Shown here one piece after another: positions 26,384 to 36,210 of a stretch of DNA of 64,000 nt. The notes beneath the pieces are model-generated. The model had not been told where the DNA came from and ran no database searches. It saw nothing but the letters and a program-made list of their open reading frames with translations. The first letter of the stretch is position 1. Each line of letters starts with the position of its first letter. The translations under genes and the position numbers were made by a program. The stretch comes from Weissella uvarum. Lineage in GTDB: Bacteria > Bacillota > Bacilli > Lactobacillales > Lactobacillaceae. The DNA lies in contig NZ_JAFBEO010000002.1 in assembly GCF_016908785.1 (NCBI RefSeq), positions 62,001-126,000 on the forward strand. Reading direction: 5' to 3'.

Positions 26384-29300
26384 TTAAGCCAATTGGTAGT
26401 GAATCTCACTTTGCCCATTTCCAAGCTTTTTAACTTGAATTTGTTGTGGAATTTGGGCTTTCATTGATTCAACGTGTGAAATCACTCCCACGAGACGTCC
26501 AGTATTTTCAACATTTCCCAACGCGGTCATCGCTTGTTCAAGTGTCTGACCATCTAATGAACCAAACCCTTCATCAATAAACAAGGCATCAATTTGAGCC
26601 CCACCGGCCCGTAACTGAACCACTTCCGCCATCGATAAAGCAATTGATAATGCAGCAATGAATGACTCACCACCCGACAGGGTATCAGTGCTCCGCCGAT
26701 TTTGCGTCTCTTGATCAATAACATCAATATCCAAGCCATTTTGGTTGGCACGTCCAGACTTGTTTTCACTCAAAGCAAAAGCATAACGATTTCCTGAGAA
26801 CTGTTGAATGTAATGGGCATTGGCATATTCCAACACTGTCTTCAAGAAATTACGTAGAATATAAGGTTCTAATTTCAATTTATCGGGATTATCTCCGTCC
26901 ACTGCCGCGGTTAGAGCCAATAGGTCTTGCTGCGTTGTCACCTTTTGTTCAATCGTTTGCGTCAATGTTTGGACCTGCGCAGATGCTTTTTGCAATTGAT
27001 CAGCGGTTAGTTGCGCTTTTTGCAACTGAGCCTGCTGTTCACTATATTGCGCTTCAGCTTGTTCAGTGGCCGTTTGCATCGCCACCATATCTGGTGCCGT
27101 CTGTCCTCCAATTTTTTCAGCTAAGCTAGCCAACTCACTTTTAACATGTCGCACATCACTTTCATAAGTTTGAATAGTCGTTCGCCAGGCCGTTCGTGGA
27201 TCAGCTTGGACAATTTGCTGCATCCCCTGCGCAAATTGTACTGGTGCTACTTCTGTTTGCGAAGCTAATTGTGCTAGCAACGCTTCATGCTGCACAACTT
27301 GAGTCTGACGTGCTTCCTGTTGTTGCTCTTCTTGACGCGTGATTTGTTCTGTTAAACTCTTCAATTGACCTGTAACACTAGCCTGAATTTGCTTTAATTC
27401 AGCCAAATCATGTTCATAAACTTCAACGAATTGTTCCAACTCATCTAATTGCTGTTGGTAATCAGTCACTGATTTTAACTCATCCGGCAATTGCCCTTGC
27501 TCAGCTGCCAAATCCTTCAATTGTTGCGTAAGGCCACGCTGCGCTTCGGCACGTTCAGCTGTTTGCTGTGCAATCTCCATTAACGCTTGTTGCGTCGCTT
27601 CTGCTTGTTGCGTAATCGTCTCACGTTCAGCTAACGCTTGCTCTAAATCCTTTTTTAAAGTTGCATATGTGCCTTCAAATTGCGCAACATCCATAAAATC
27701 AAAACCGGCTGCCTTGGCTTGCTTTTGGAAGTCCTGTTGCGCCTCAGCTAAAACTTGCGTGGCTTCATTTTGATTTTGTGTGCGCTCGTTTACATCTGCC
27801 TGTAGTTGGGCCTGCTTTGTTTGTAAGGCCGTTAATGCTTGTTGGGCCTCCATCAATTGATTTTGAGCTGCTTCCACATCAGCCATGGCCGCTTTTAGTT
27901 CCGCTTCAGTATGCTGGCTCACATCTTTTTCTTGCTTAGCATGTTCATTCGGCTCATAGGGCATCCCACAGACTGGACAAGCTTCACCTGGTTCCAAATC
28001 CGCTTGTAACTGCGCAATCAAGGCTACTTTTCGTAAATCTTTTTTCGCAGTATTCTCAGCTTCAGCGTCTACTACAACTTGCTTAGCTCCTTGAACTTGC
28101 TCATTCAATTGGTCTAAAGCAAGCTTTTGTTCTTCCTGCTTTTGCTTTAACTGTTCCAACTGTTTTTGTTGGCTGAGCAAGCTTTCAAGTGGCGCCCGTA
28201 AATCTTGTAAGGCCGTTAAGCGCGTATTCACATCTTTCAACTCTTCCAAACGAGCTTTAGCATGGGCCTCTTTTTCCTGCAGTTCTACATGCTCTTTTTC
28301 GGCGGCTTCCGTAGCTTGCGTTAATGCTACTTGGCGTTGGTTTAATTTTGCTTGTTGTTGCTTTAATTCTGCCTGACGCTGCGCTTGAGGCATCAAAGTT
28401 TGTTGAATCTTTTTAATAGACGCCTTTTTTGCATCAATTTGCCCCTGTTGTTGTGTTAAATCGGTCAATTTGTCTTCAGTGTGTTCTAACTCAGCCTGTA
28501 GTTGCCTCTCCTTCGTTAAACTCGTTTGCAACTGTTGCGTCACTTGTTGTAATTGCTCTTCCAACGTCTCAATTTGTTGCACCAAAGGCTGCTGATCGGC
28601 AATCCAGTCTAACTGTGCTAAAGCTTCGCGCTGTTGATCAATCTGATTTGCTTGAGCCAACAGTTCAGATTGTTGTGCCATTAAACTTTTTTGACGTGCA
28701 AAATCATTTTCTAGAATCTTGCCCTGGTTTAAGGCATCTTGTGCTTTTTGCCAATCTGCTTTAGCAACCTGAACTTGTTTTGTTAATGTTTCGACGTATT
28801 GGTCTTGTTTAGTCGCTAAATCCTGCAATTGTGTGAATTGCTCAGCGTAACCTAATCCAGTTAAAGCATCTGCATCAAGGTAATCATCAAAGATTCGCTG
28901 TCGTTCTGCAACTAACTTATCTGTCGCAATACGAGCCTGTTTACTTTGTTCTTTCAAATCATCCACGAAGGCTTGAAAAATTTCACTACCATAGAGGCTG
29001 CGCAAAATAGTTAATTTATCATCGCTACCAGCCGCCAAGAAATCACGAAACTGATTTTGCGGTAATAAGATAATTTTACGGAATTGATCATCGGTAAGAT
29101 GTAATAAATCAAGTACGGCTTGATTCACTTCTTTTTGGCGATTACCTAACGCCTTGATGGGGGTTTTTAAATCATCCGCCAATTCGCTGAAAGAGACTTT
29201 AGCCGTTTCCGTTTTCAATCCGTTATTTTTTTCAGTCTTACGCTTAGCCTGTAGTGTTTGCTTGGGACTACGTTCAATTTGATAAAAATGTCCATTGTGT

Positions 29301-29545
29301 TCAAATAAAAAGCTAACACTGGTTGCTTGATCTTGAGGCGCAAATTCACTACGCATCGCTTCTGCGCCACGGTCACCCGAAGTCGTCCCATATAGCGCAT
29401 AAGTCATCCCATCAAACATAGTTGTCTTTCCGGCACCTGTATCGCCTGTAATCAAGAACAGACTGCCCTGATCAAATTTTTGAAAATCAATGGTCGTATT
29501 TGCATACGGTCCAAAATAATGCATGGTTAATGACAGTGGTCGCAT
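26384..29545 (-). CDS. sbcC: Exonuclease subunit SbcC
   Basis: 1053 residues from the ATG at 29545 (MRPLSLTMHYFGPYA), with AAGGAGG 6 bases upstream. SMC-like ATPase: Walker A GDTGAGKTT, two long Gln/Ala/Leu-rich coiled coils split by the zinc hook CPVC near residue 527, signature DTLSGGESF, and Walker B DALFIDEGFGSLD. With SbcD it opens DNA hairpins and removes protein-blocked ends. Its ribosome site lies inside the end of sbcD, so the two are coupled. Confidence 0.96.
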   Translation of the reverse strand: MRPLSLTMHYFGPYANTTIDFQKFDQGSLFLITGDTGAGKTTMFDGMTYALYGTTSGDRGAEAMRSEFAPQDQATSVSFLFEHNGHFYQIERSPKQTLQAKRKTEKNNGLKTETAKVSFSELADDLKTPIKALGNRQKEVNQAVLDLLHLTDDQFRKIILLPQNQFRDFLAAGSDDKLTILRSLYGSEIFQAFVDDLKEQSKQARIATDKLVAERQRIFDDYLDADALTGLGYAEQFTQLQDLATKQDQYVETLTKQVQVAKADWQKAQDALNQGKILENDFARQKSLMAQQSELLAQANQIDQQREALAQLDWIADQQPLVQQIETLEEQLQQVTQQLQTSLTKERQLQAELEHTEDKLTDLTQQQGQIDAKKASIKKIQQTLMPQAQRQAELKQQQAKLNQRQVALTQATEAAEKEHVELQEKEAHAKARLEELKDVNTRLTALQDLRAPLESLLSQQKQLEQLKQKQEEQKLALDQLNEQVQGAKQVVVDAEAENTAKKDLRKVALIAQLQADLEPGEACPVCGMPYEPNEHAKQEKDVSQHTEAELKAAMADVEAAQNQLMEAQQALTALQTKQAQLQADVNERTQNQNEATQVLAEAQQDFQKQAKAAGFDFMDVAQFEGTYATLKKDLEQALAERETITQQAEATQQALMEIAQQTAERAEAQRGLTQQLKDLAAEQGQLPDELKSVTDYQQQLDELEQFVEVYEHDLAELKQIQASVTGQLKSLTEQITRQEEQQQEARQTQVVQHEALLAQLASQTEVAPVQFAQGMQQIVQADPRTAWRTTIQTYESDVRHVKSELASLAEKIGGQTAPDMVAMQTATEQAEAQYSEQQAQLQKAQLTADQLQKASAQVQTLTQTIEQKVTTQQDLLALTAAVDGDNPDKLKLEPYILRNFLKTVLEYANAHYIQQFSGNRYAFALSENKSGRANQNGLDIDVIDQETQNRRSTDTLSGGESFIAALSIALSMAEVVQLRAGGAQIDALFIDEGFGSLDGQTLEQAMTALGNVENTGRLVGVISHVESMKAQIPQQIQVKKLGNGQSEIHYQLA

Positions 29546-29546
29546 T

Positions 29547-30710
29547 TTAATCCTCCTTACCCTGTAAGCGAGTGAGCGTTTCATCGATAATCGCGGCTTG
29601 ACCAGCACTTAATGACGTTTGTGTGACTTGCTCATAAAATTCTCCAATCAAATCTTGATCAGACTTTTCTTCTTGAGCAATCAAATTTTGTTCATCAAAA
29701 GCCAACGTATTCGCGTTTTGTTGGTATTGAATTTCAACAATTTCGCCATAAATATCGCTTAATTGCCGTCGTAAATCAGCAACATGAGCTGGTTTAGTCA
29801 ACTTAATACTAAAGAGATTCGCTCCCATCCGCTCATAATTTTGATAAAAAGTAGGATCGGTTAATTCTTCGAAAGTACCTTCCAACAAAATCAAATCTTT
29901 CTTAGGCACTAACGGCACCCACTTTGATGTCACACCAGTTTCAGTTACATCAACAATGTAAACACCTTTTTGGCTTTGCGCCTCTTTGGTATTAAATTTA
30001 ATTGGTGAACCAGCATATTGGACGGTCGTACTAGGACTTGCTTCGCGCAAATGCAAATGTCCCAAAGCCACGTAGTCAAATCCATTAAATTGATTAACGT
30101 CAATACTTTTAAGGCCACCCACCTTTGAAGTTGTTTCACTTGTTAAGTCATAATCAGCATTTTGAGTGCCACTCACATAATAATGCGTGACCAAAATGTG
30201 TCGTTTATCTGGTAGGAATTGTGCCTCCATATCAGGAATCACGCGAGCCATAACGTCATTAATTGTTCTTAACTCGTTCGACTCGTTATCAATTTGATAG
30301 TAAACCCGAGCTTCCAGCGGATCAATGAATGGTAGCATGAACACTTGTACATCCCCAAAGACAACTGGCTCAAAAGCCTCCGCTAATGTTGTCTTCATGT
30401 ACAATTGATTTTCTTCACGCCATTCCTTGCCTGCTCCTAACCGGGTCGGTCCATCATGATTTCCTGACACAGCAAAAATTGGTAAGTTCGCTTCTAAGTT
30501 CATTCGGCGTAGCATTTGTTCTAGAGCTTCAACCGCTGCAACCGGTGGAATACTGCGATCATATAAATCACCAGCTAACAAAACGGCATCAACCTGTTCG
30601 TCTTGTGCAATCGTCAACATCTGCTCAAAAGCGGTTTGTTGCTGTTCTAATAAAGAATACGCTCCCAGTTCTTTACCAATATGCCAGTCGGCGGTATGTA
30701 GAAATTTCAT
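29547..30710 (-). CDS. sbcD: Exonuclease subunit SbcD
   Basis: 387 residues from the ATG at 30710 (MKFLHTADWHIGKEL) after AAGGAG. Metallophosphoesterase motifs: DWHIG, GDLYDR, SGNHDG, THYYV and LGHLH. It is the nuclease partner of SbcC; its stop is one base from the sbcC start. Confidence 0.96.
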   Translation of the reverse strand: MKFLHTADWHIGKELGAYSLLEQQQTAFEQMLTIAQDEQVDAVLLAGDLYDRSIPPVAAVEALEQMLRRMNLEANLPIFAVSGNHDGPTRLGAGKEWREENQLYMKTTLAEAFEPVVFGDVQVFMLPFIDPLEARVYYQIDNESNELRTINDVMARVIPDMEAQFLPDKRHILVTHYYVSGTQNADYDLTSETTSKVGGLKSIDVNQFNGFDYVALGHLHLREASPSTTVQYAGSPIKFNTKEAQSQKGVYIVDVTETGVTSKWVPLVPKKDLILLEGTFEELTDPTFYQNYERMGANLFSIKLTKPAHVADLRRQLSDIYGEIVEIQYQQNANTLAFDEQNLIAQEEKSDQDLIGEFYEQVTQTSLSAGQAAIIDETLTRLQGKED

Positions 30711-30736
30711 AACTACTCCTTCACTTCTTATGCGAT

Positions 30737-30774
30737 AAAAAAGGTTGTCAATCACGAATGATTCACAACCTTTT
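30737..30774 (-). terminator. Terminator after the L-HicDH gene
   Basis: Minus strand: AAAAGGTTGTGAATCA / TGATTGACAACCTTTTTT. Confidence 0.86.
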
Positions 30775-30778
30775 CCCC

Positions 30779-31714
30779 TTAATCAAGCGTTGCTTGTAAT
30801 TGCTCATATTGATCAACAATGTAATCGTGCGATGCTTGTAATTTTTCAACTTCTGCTGCAGTTAAATCCAATTGGCATTGCTCAACAACCCCAGTCTTAC
30901 CAATAATGGCCGGATAAGATAGATATACTTCATTTTCTGGTCGCAAATTTGACACAACTAATTCTTCTCGAGCATCAGAAATAACTGCCTTGGCAATCCG
31001 GATGGCTGCAGTGGCAACCCCATAACTTGTAAAGCCTTTACCGTTAACGATGGCATAGCCACCCTTCTTGGTATCTGCTTCAATTTGCGCTAAATCAAGT
31101 TGGCGCGTCTCTGCTAATTTAAGCATTGGTTGCCCAAGCGCACGTACTGTCGACCAGGCTACAAATTGAGTATTTCCATGTTCACCCAAAGTATAACCAG
31201 CTACTGAGCGTGGATCAATATTTAGTTGTTCACCAATAATTCGCTTCATTCGAGCTGTATCCAATAGCGCTCCTGTACCAATCACTTGGTTAGCTGGCAA
31301 GCCTGTAACATCTTTAAACATTGTCGTGATGACATCGACTGGATTAGAAATAACAATTAAGACACCATTAAAGCCACTCGCTTTAATATTTTCTCCGACT
31401 GATTGCACCATTGAACTTGTGAACTTCAATTCAGCAAAGCGATCACCGGTGGGATTATTTTGTTGCAAAGCCATATTGCCCAATGTTGAAATCACCACAT
31501 CAGCATCATGCAAGGCATCCCAATCATTAACGACAATATTCGCGTGCGTTTCAAGATTAGCCATCGCATCTTCAAAATCTAATTGATTAGCAACAACTTT
31601 ATCCAAGCCTCGATTGATAAAAACATAATCATCTGCCAAACCTTGTGCGATCATCCCATGCGCAATTGCACTACCAACACTACCTAATCCAATAATTCCA
31701 ATTTTACGTGCCAT
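30779..31714 (-). CDS. L-2-hydroxyisocaproate dehydrogenase (LDH/MDH superfamily)
   Basis: 311 residues from the ATG at 31714 ([14 protein letters not shown]), after AAGGAAGG. NAD motif GLGSVGSA (10-17), specificity loop [13 protein letters not shown] with catalytic Arg, SNPVD, LLDTARM (substrate Asp/Arg pair) and catalytic His in LGEHGN. From memory it is very like the enzyme of Lactobacillus (Weissella) confusus in these regions, including [14 protein letters not shown] and QFVAWSTVR. It reduces branched 2-oxo acids such as 2-ketoisocaproate to L-hydroxy acids with NADH. A generic L-lactate dehydrogenase is less likely. Monocistronic. Confidence 0.92.
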   Translation of the reverse strand: MARKIGIIGLGSVGSAIAHGMIAQGLADDYVFINRGLDKVVANQLDFEDAMANLETHANIVVNDWDALHDADVVISTLGNMALQQNNPTGDRFAELKFTSSMVQSVGENIKASGFNGVLIVISNPVDVITTMFKDVTGLPANQVIGTGALLDTARMKRIIGEQLNIDPRSVAGYTLGEHGNTQFVAWSTVRALGQPMLKLAETRQLDLAQIEADTKKGGYAIVNGKGFTSYGVATAAIRIAKAVISDAREELVVSNLRPENEVYLSYPAIIGKTGVVEQCQLDLTAAEVEKLQASHDYIVDQYEQLQATLD

Positions 31715-31779
31715 AATATATCCTTCCTTTTGCAATCCACTATTGAGATTATTTTACTTACCCCGTCTTAAACCAAACG

Positions 31780-32988
31780 TTAATTTTCAAAAATGCGCTT
31801 TACTCGCACCACCATCAAGGTCAAAGTGACTAAGATGACCACCAAAATTAAATAAACAATATTTTGTAAATTACCTGTGGGATGTGTAGCAAAGGCAACC
31901 CCATACAGCGTTGGTCCCATGGCTGAAATCAAATATCCACCCGATTGGGCCATCCCAGAAACCGTGGCCGTCTCTTGAGGTGTTTGTGTTTTGTCTGCAA
32001 ACATTGTCATACCAATCAAAAAGAAAAATGAAGTCAAGAAGCCCATCAACACTGCTAAAATCAACCAAAACAGACTTGAACTTGTATTTTGATTAAACAG
32101 CATACCAGCTGAAACTAAGCCAAAGACGCCCACCCCGATAACACATGCTGATAACCATTTAGTTGATAAATGCGTAATCAAACTTGGCACAAGCAGTGAA
32201 ACAAACATGCCAATCATTGAATAGAGTGCCATAAGTGAGCCGATAGTTGTCGCCGAAACATGATGGTATGCCATTAAGCTTGGCATCCATGCGACATATG
32301 TATAATTAATTAAAGCTTGTAACCCAAAAACAATTAATAGCGCCCATGCGCGTGGGTTTGACCATACATGTAGTTTAACCTTGCTCTTCGTTTCAGCCGG
32401 TTGATCAGTTGTAATCGCTGGCTGCGCAAATTGACTCGTAATCCACCAAACCAATAATGCTAACGCTGGCAAAAGAACTAAAATCCACATCACCGCATGC
32501 CAACCAAATTGACCAACAATTGGTGCTGTCATGATGTTAAAAATGGCAGTTCCAAGCATATTTGACATCGTATAGAGTGATGTATACAACCCCACCTTCT
32601 GTGGGAAGAACGCCGTCACAAAGGAAGGCATAAAAACATTTAAATGCGCAATTCCAACACCAATAAACGCCGTTCCTAAATACATCGCAACGGTTGTCGT
32701 CATTAAACGCAATCCTGAACCAATTAAAATCAGAATTACTGAAAAGGTAATCGCTCGTTTCAAGCCTAACCACTGCATTGTCTTGACTGCAAAATTTGAT
32801 ACCAAAACAAACATTAGTAGCGGAATCGTTGTTAACAATCCCAACTGGCCGGGCTGAACCGACAAGCTATGGGCAATCTCACCTAACATTAAAGGCAACG
32901 TTGTAATTGGTGCCCGCATATTCATCCCAACCAAAACAAGGCTAAGTACTAGCAATGTTAAAACCGGCGTCGTATATTTTTTCTGCAA
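31780..32988 (-). CDS. MFS transporter, CynX/NimT family
   Basis: 402 residues, about twelve membrane helices with a polar central loop near 190-210. The N-terminus LVLVGMNMRAPITTLPLML is typical of the CynX (cyanate permease-like) group; QETATVSGMAQSGGYL near 345 is also typical. Substrate unknown. It follows the ECF S-component gene by 15 bases, so may share the kinase-ECF transcript. Confidence 0.86.
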   Translation of the reverse strand: MQKKYTTPVLTLLVLSLVLVGMNMRAPITTLPLMLGEIAHSLSVQPGQLGLLTTIPLLMFVLVSNFAVKTMQWLGLKRAITFSVILILIGSGLRLMTTTVAMYLGTAFIGVGIAHLNVFMPSFVTAFFPQKVGLYTSLYTMSNMLGTAIFNIMTAPIVGQFGWHAVMWILVLLPALALLVWWITSQFAQPAITTDQPAETKSKVKLHVWSNPRAWALLIVFGLQALINYTYVAWMPSLMAYHHVSATTIGSLMALYSMIGMFVSLLVPSLITHLSTKWLSACVIGVGVFGLVSAGMLFNQNTSSSLFWLILAVLMGFLTSFFFLIGMTMFADKTQTPQETATVSGMAQSGGYLISAMGPTLYGVAFATHPTGNLQNIVYLILVVILVTLTLMVVRVKRIFEN

Positions 32989-33003
32989 AAGTAAACTTCC
33001 CTC

Positions 33004-33519
33004 CTAATCATTTTCTACAGAGGTTAATAATTTATTGACTGGCTTATTCACAATCAGTGCAACCACAAAGCCAACTAAGACTTGCATCACATTCGCAGGA
33101 ATTTCGCTAGCACTTGCACCTAGGGCCGCCATAATTTGCATATTCATGCCACCCATCAACCAGTTCAATGCTGCACCACCAAGCCAGTAGCCAACTACCA
33201 TGACAATTCCACCAACTAACGTGAACTTTGCCCGGTCAAGCCAAGTTGCTTCACTAACACCATAGATATAACCTTCAGTGCCGTGAATAATCAATGACAA
33301 AATCATCCATTGTGGATATCCGGCTAATAAATCCAATAATAAACCAGTTAAGCCACCGACAACTGCACCACTGCGTGGTCCAAAATTCCAGGCGGCCAAA
33401 AAAATACCTACTTCAACCAGTGATACAAAGCCGGTTGGCGTTGGCAAGCGTACAAAGTTACTGAGGACCAAATTAATTGCAATAATGATTGCTAGAATTG
33501 TAATTCTTTTAATTTTCAT
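33004..33519 (-). CDS. ECF transporter S component (B-vitamin, likely pyridoxine or HMP/thiamine type)
   Basis: 171 residues, five to six helices, ECF S-component style (FVSLVEVGIFLAAWNFGPRSGAVVGG in part). It overlaps the kinase gene by four bases (ATGA). Because the partner phosphorylates pyridoxine or hydroxymethylpyrimidine, the ligand is inferred to be that vitamin. The ECF module itself is elsewhere. Confidence 0.82.
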   Translation of the reverse strand: MKIKRITILAIIIAINLVLSNFVRLPTPTGFVSLVEVGIFLAAWNFGPRSGAVVGGLTGLLLDLLAGYPQWMILSLIIHGTEGYIYGVSEATWLDRAKFTLVGGIVMVVGYWLGGAALNWLMGGMNMQIMAALGASASEIPANVMQVLVGFVVALIVNKPVNKLLTSVEND

Positions 33520-34340
33520 GAGTTAACCTTTCCATTTTTCATACGCCGTGCACCTTGCCAAACATTTCCAACTTTAAAGTCATGATTTAAAGGTACCCCA
33601 TCCGCAATCGCATCGTGCACAAAAGTTTGCGCATCTTTAACAGCAACATTAATCGCTTGATTATCACCTAACCCACTTGCAACGGCTGAAGATAAGGTAC
33701 ATCCAGCACCATTATTTGTTTCAGCTGGGATACGCTCTTGATTCATGATAATTGGGGCCCCATTTTGTTGAACTAGCACATCATGAATCTGTTGGTCAGC
33801 CAAACGTGCGCCCCCTTTAACTAACACGGCATTGGGTCCATCCTGTAAAATCTGTTGACCCATTCGAATTAAATCATCAACTGACTCAGCAGTTTTTCCA
33901 GTTAACAGCTCCGCCTCAGTTAAATTTGGCGTTGTAATCGTTGCAAGCGGTAGTAAATCACGTCTTAAGCTTGTTACAAGCTCATGCACATCAACTGTAT
34001 CTGTTTCTTTAAAAGCCATGACCGGATCAACAACGATTGGGCAGGTTAACCCTTGCTGTTTAAGAAAATCAGCAACTAATTTAACATGGTCAGCAGTTGG
34101 TAATAAGCCAATTTTAATGGCAGCAATATCATCAAGAGCGAAAATAGACTTAAGTTGTTCTAGCACAAGCTCTAAGTCAACCGGATGAATTTGAAAATCA
34201 TCACCAATCACAGTCACAATACTCGTAATAGCGCTTAAACCTTGATAACCATATTCATCAAAAGTCGCTAAATCGGCCTGAATACCACCTCCGGCTAAAC
34301 TATCCGAACCAGCAATCGTGACGATTTTTTTCACTACCAT
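33516..34340 (-). CDS. ThiD/PdxK-type pyrimidine or pyridoxine kinase
   Basis: 274 residues from the ATG at 34340, 8 bases after GGAGG. Ribokinase-like fold: TIAGSDSLAGGGIQADL (substrate loop), VDPVMAFKE, TPNLTEAELLTG, VLVKGGA, and the anion hole/catalytic motif NNGAGCTLSSAVA. The motif reads GAGC rather than the GTGC common in ThiD, which may favour a pyridoxine kinase. No TPP riboswitch is seen upstream. Operon with the ECF S component. Confidence 0.88.
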   Translation of the reverse strand: MVVKKIVTIAGSDSLAGGGIQADLATFDEYGYQGLSAITSIVTVIGDDFQIHPVDLELVLEQLKSIFALDDIAAIKIGLLPTADHVKLVADFLKQQGLTCPIVVDPVMAFKETDTVDVHELVTSLRRDLLPLATITTPNLTEAELLTGKTAESVDDLIRMGQQILQDGPNAVLVKGGARLADQQIHDVLVQQNGAPIIMNQERIPAETNNGAGCTLSSAVASGLGDNQAINVAVKDAQTFVHDAIADGVPLNHDFKVGNVWQGARRMKNGKVNS

Positions 34341-34426
34341 ACCACCTGCCTCCAAATCTGTTTACATACTATCTTACCTTAATCTAAACTAAAATAACAA
34401 GCATGGTTCTGACCAGCTTTTGACAT

Positions 34427-34462
34427 AAAAAAAGGCAATCCAGCTCACACTGAATTGCCTTT
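34427..34462 (-). terminator. Terminator after the first LysM gene
   Basis: Minus strand: AAAGGCAATTCAG / CTGGATTGCCTTTTTTT. Confidence 0.87.
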
Positions 34463-34479
34463 CGAGTATAAATTTTATC

Positions 34480-35106
34480 TTACCACCAACCGTTAGCTTG
34501 ACGGAAGGCAACGGCATTTTCAACTGAACCATAGCGTGATGAGGCATAGTTAAGCATACCCTTAGTTTGTTGCGCAACTGATCCAGTTCCCCATGCTTCC
34601 TTAGTTTGACCTAAGCCACGGTAACCGTTAGATGAAACCGCATTAGGGTTTCCACCTGATTCTGGACGAACGATAGCATCCCACAATGCAGGAGTTCCAC
34701 CATTTGCGATGAATTGTTCGTAAGTTGAACCTGAAGCAGCAGGTGCAGCTGTTGCTTGAGCAACTGGCTTAGCTTGTTGAGCAGGTGCAACCGCAGTAGT
34801 TTCTTCCTTTACAGGAGCTGAAACAGTAGCTTGTTGTTGAACAGGAGCAACTTGTTGTACAGGTGCTTGTTGGGCTGCAACAGCAGTTCCTTCAGTTTCA
34901 AGCGTTTCACCAGCAAAAATCAAGTCAGGGTTAGTAATCTTGTTAATAGCGGCCAAATTATCAGTTGTTGTTCCATAAGTTTGAGCAATTTCAGCAAGTG
35001 TATCACCTGACTTAATTGTAACTGTATCAGCAGAAGCAGCTCCAGTTGCTCCCAATACTCCAGCTGCAGTGGCACTTGTCAAAACGACGGCTTTTTTAAC
35101 ATCCAT
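34480..35106 (-). CDS. Secreted LysM protein with Apf/transglycosylase-like C-terminal domain (paralogue A)
   Basis: 208 residues. Signal peptide (1-26, ending ASA), one LysM domain (28-70; VTIKSGDTLAEIAQTYG, NPDLIFAGETL), a Gln/Ala/Val linker (about 72-133), and a 75-residue C-terminal domain with the likely catalytic Glu in VRPESGGNPNAVS and GYRGLGQTKEAWGTGS, ending GWW. This is the architecture of lactobacillar aggregation-promoting/muralytic proteins. AAGGAG precedes the ATG. The C-terminal domain is nearly identical to that of the gene at 35422. Confidence 0.9.
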   Translation of the reverse strand: MDVKKAVVLTSATAAGVLGATGAASADTVTIKSGDTLAEIAQTYGTTTDNLAAINKITNPDLIFAGETLETEGTAVAAQQAPVQQVAPVQQQATVSAPVKEETTAVAPAQQAKPVAQATAAPAASGSTYEQFIANGGTPALWDAIVRPESGGNPNAVSSNGYRGLGQTKEAWGTGSVAQQTKGMLNYASSRYGSVENAVAFRQANGWW

Positions 35107-35166
35107 GATTAACTCTCTCCTTGAATCCTACTTTTAATTTTTTTACTTTTAATTTTTATATAATGT

Positions 35167-35188
35167 TTTATCAACAGTGATAACTATA
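35167..35188 (-). promoter_or_regulatory. Candidate promoter of LysM gene A, shared pattern with gene B
   Basis: On the minus strand TATAGT (35188-35183) is followed at the same distance as in gene B by TGTTGATAAA (35176-35167). No good -35 hexamer is present, so an activator may be needed. Confidence 0.5.
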
Positions 35189-35364
35189 ACGCTTTTATGC
35201 TGTTTGTATGTATCAACACACTTAAGGTTATGTTACAAGTGTTTCAAAAAGCAAACGTTATGATTATATTAAACTGCTTAAGATATTGATATATAAGCAT
35301 TTATAGCCTGTTACATTTTTTGAAATATAAGGTCCATTTTTCTAATTTTTTTAGAAAAAAGTTC

Positions 35365-35401
35365 AAAAAAAGACTTTACTGATTACTCGGTAAAGTCTTT
35401 T
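35365..35401 (-). terminator. Terminator after the second LysM gene
   Basis: Minus strand: AAAAGACTTTACCGAGTAA loop region / TAAAGTCTTTTTTT. Confidence 0.87.
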
Positions 35402-35421
35402 CCAATCGTTTAAATTAAATC

Positions 35422-36144
35422 TTACCACCAACCGTTAGCTTGACGGAAGGCAACGGCATTTGAAACTGAACCGTAACGTGAGTTAGCGTAGTTAACCATA
35501 CCTTGTGTTTGTTGAGCAACTGATCCAGTTCCCCAGCTTTCCTTAGTTTGGCCTAATCCACGGTATCCATTAGCTGATACGGCGTTAGCATTTCCACCTG
35601 ATTCAGGCATCACAACAGCTTGCCACAAAGCGGCTGATCCACCGTTAGCAATGAATTGGGCGTAAGTTGAACCACCAGCGTTTGTTGCTTGCGCTGTGTT
35701 AGTAGTTGTTTGTTGCGTTGAAGCAGCTTGTTGCTGAGCTGGTGCAGCCGCTGTAGTGGTTTGGGCTGCTTGTTGCTTTGGTGCTGTAGCAACAGTTTGT
35801 GTAGCTTGTTGCTTAGGAGCAGCCACTTGAGCTGTTTGCGTAGCTTGTTGCTTTGATGCAGCTTGCGTTGCAACTTGTTGAGTAGCAGCAGGCGCAGCGG
35901 CAACAGTTGTTGTAGCTTGGGCTGAACCTTCGGTTTCAAGTGTTTCACCAGCATAAATGATGTCTGGGTTTTCAATGTTATTAATTTCAGCCAACTTATC
36001 AGCTGTCGTGTTGTAGTTTTGTGCGATAGATGCAAGAGTATCACCTGACTTGATTGTTACTTGATCAGCAGATGCAATTCCAGTTGCACCCAAAAGCCCG
36101 GCGGCAGTTGCAGTTGTCATTAAGATAGCTTGTTTAATATTCAT
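35422..36144 (-). CDS. Secreted LysM protein with Apf/transglycosylase-like C-terminal domain (paralogue B)
   Basis: 240 residues with the layout of paralogue A: signal peptide ending ASA, LysM (28-70), a longer Gln/Ala/Thr linker with KQQATQT-like repeats (about 75-160), and the C-terminal domain with Glu in VMPESGGNANAVS and GYRGLGQTKESWGTGS, ending GWW. The two arose by tandem duplication; linkers differ most. AGGGG stands about 12 bases before the ATG. Inferred role: wall remodelling or surface aggregation. Confidence 0.9.
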   Translation of the reverse strand: MNIKQAILMTTATAAGLLGATGIASADQVTIKSGDTLASIAQNYNTTADKLAEINNIENPDIIYAGETLETEGSAQATTTVAAAPAATQQVATQAASKQQATQTAQVAAPKQQATQTVATAPKQQAAQTTTAAAPAQQQAASTQQTTTNTAQATNAGGSTYAQFIANGGSAALWQAVVMPESGGNANAVSANGYRGLGQTKESWGTGSVAQQTQGMVNYANSRYGSVSNAVAFRQANGWW

Positions 36145-36210
36145 GTGAATTAATACCCCTTTTGAATTCGTTTTTTGTTTAATGTTTAATTTATCGTTTT
36201 ATGTCGTTGC

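Larger units (their letters stand above)
35107..35421. other. AT-rich intergenic region between the LysM paralogues
   Basis: 315 bases without a gene: promoter and leader of LysM gene A, then the terminator of gene B. Apart from these nothing else was recognised. Confidence 0.7.

Noticed and set aside
34341-34426. TPP riboswitch before the ThiD/PdxK-type gene
   Set aside because: The gap is too short and lacks the conserved CTGAGA and ACCTGA blocks.
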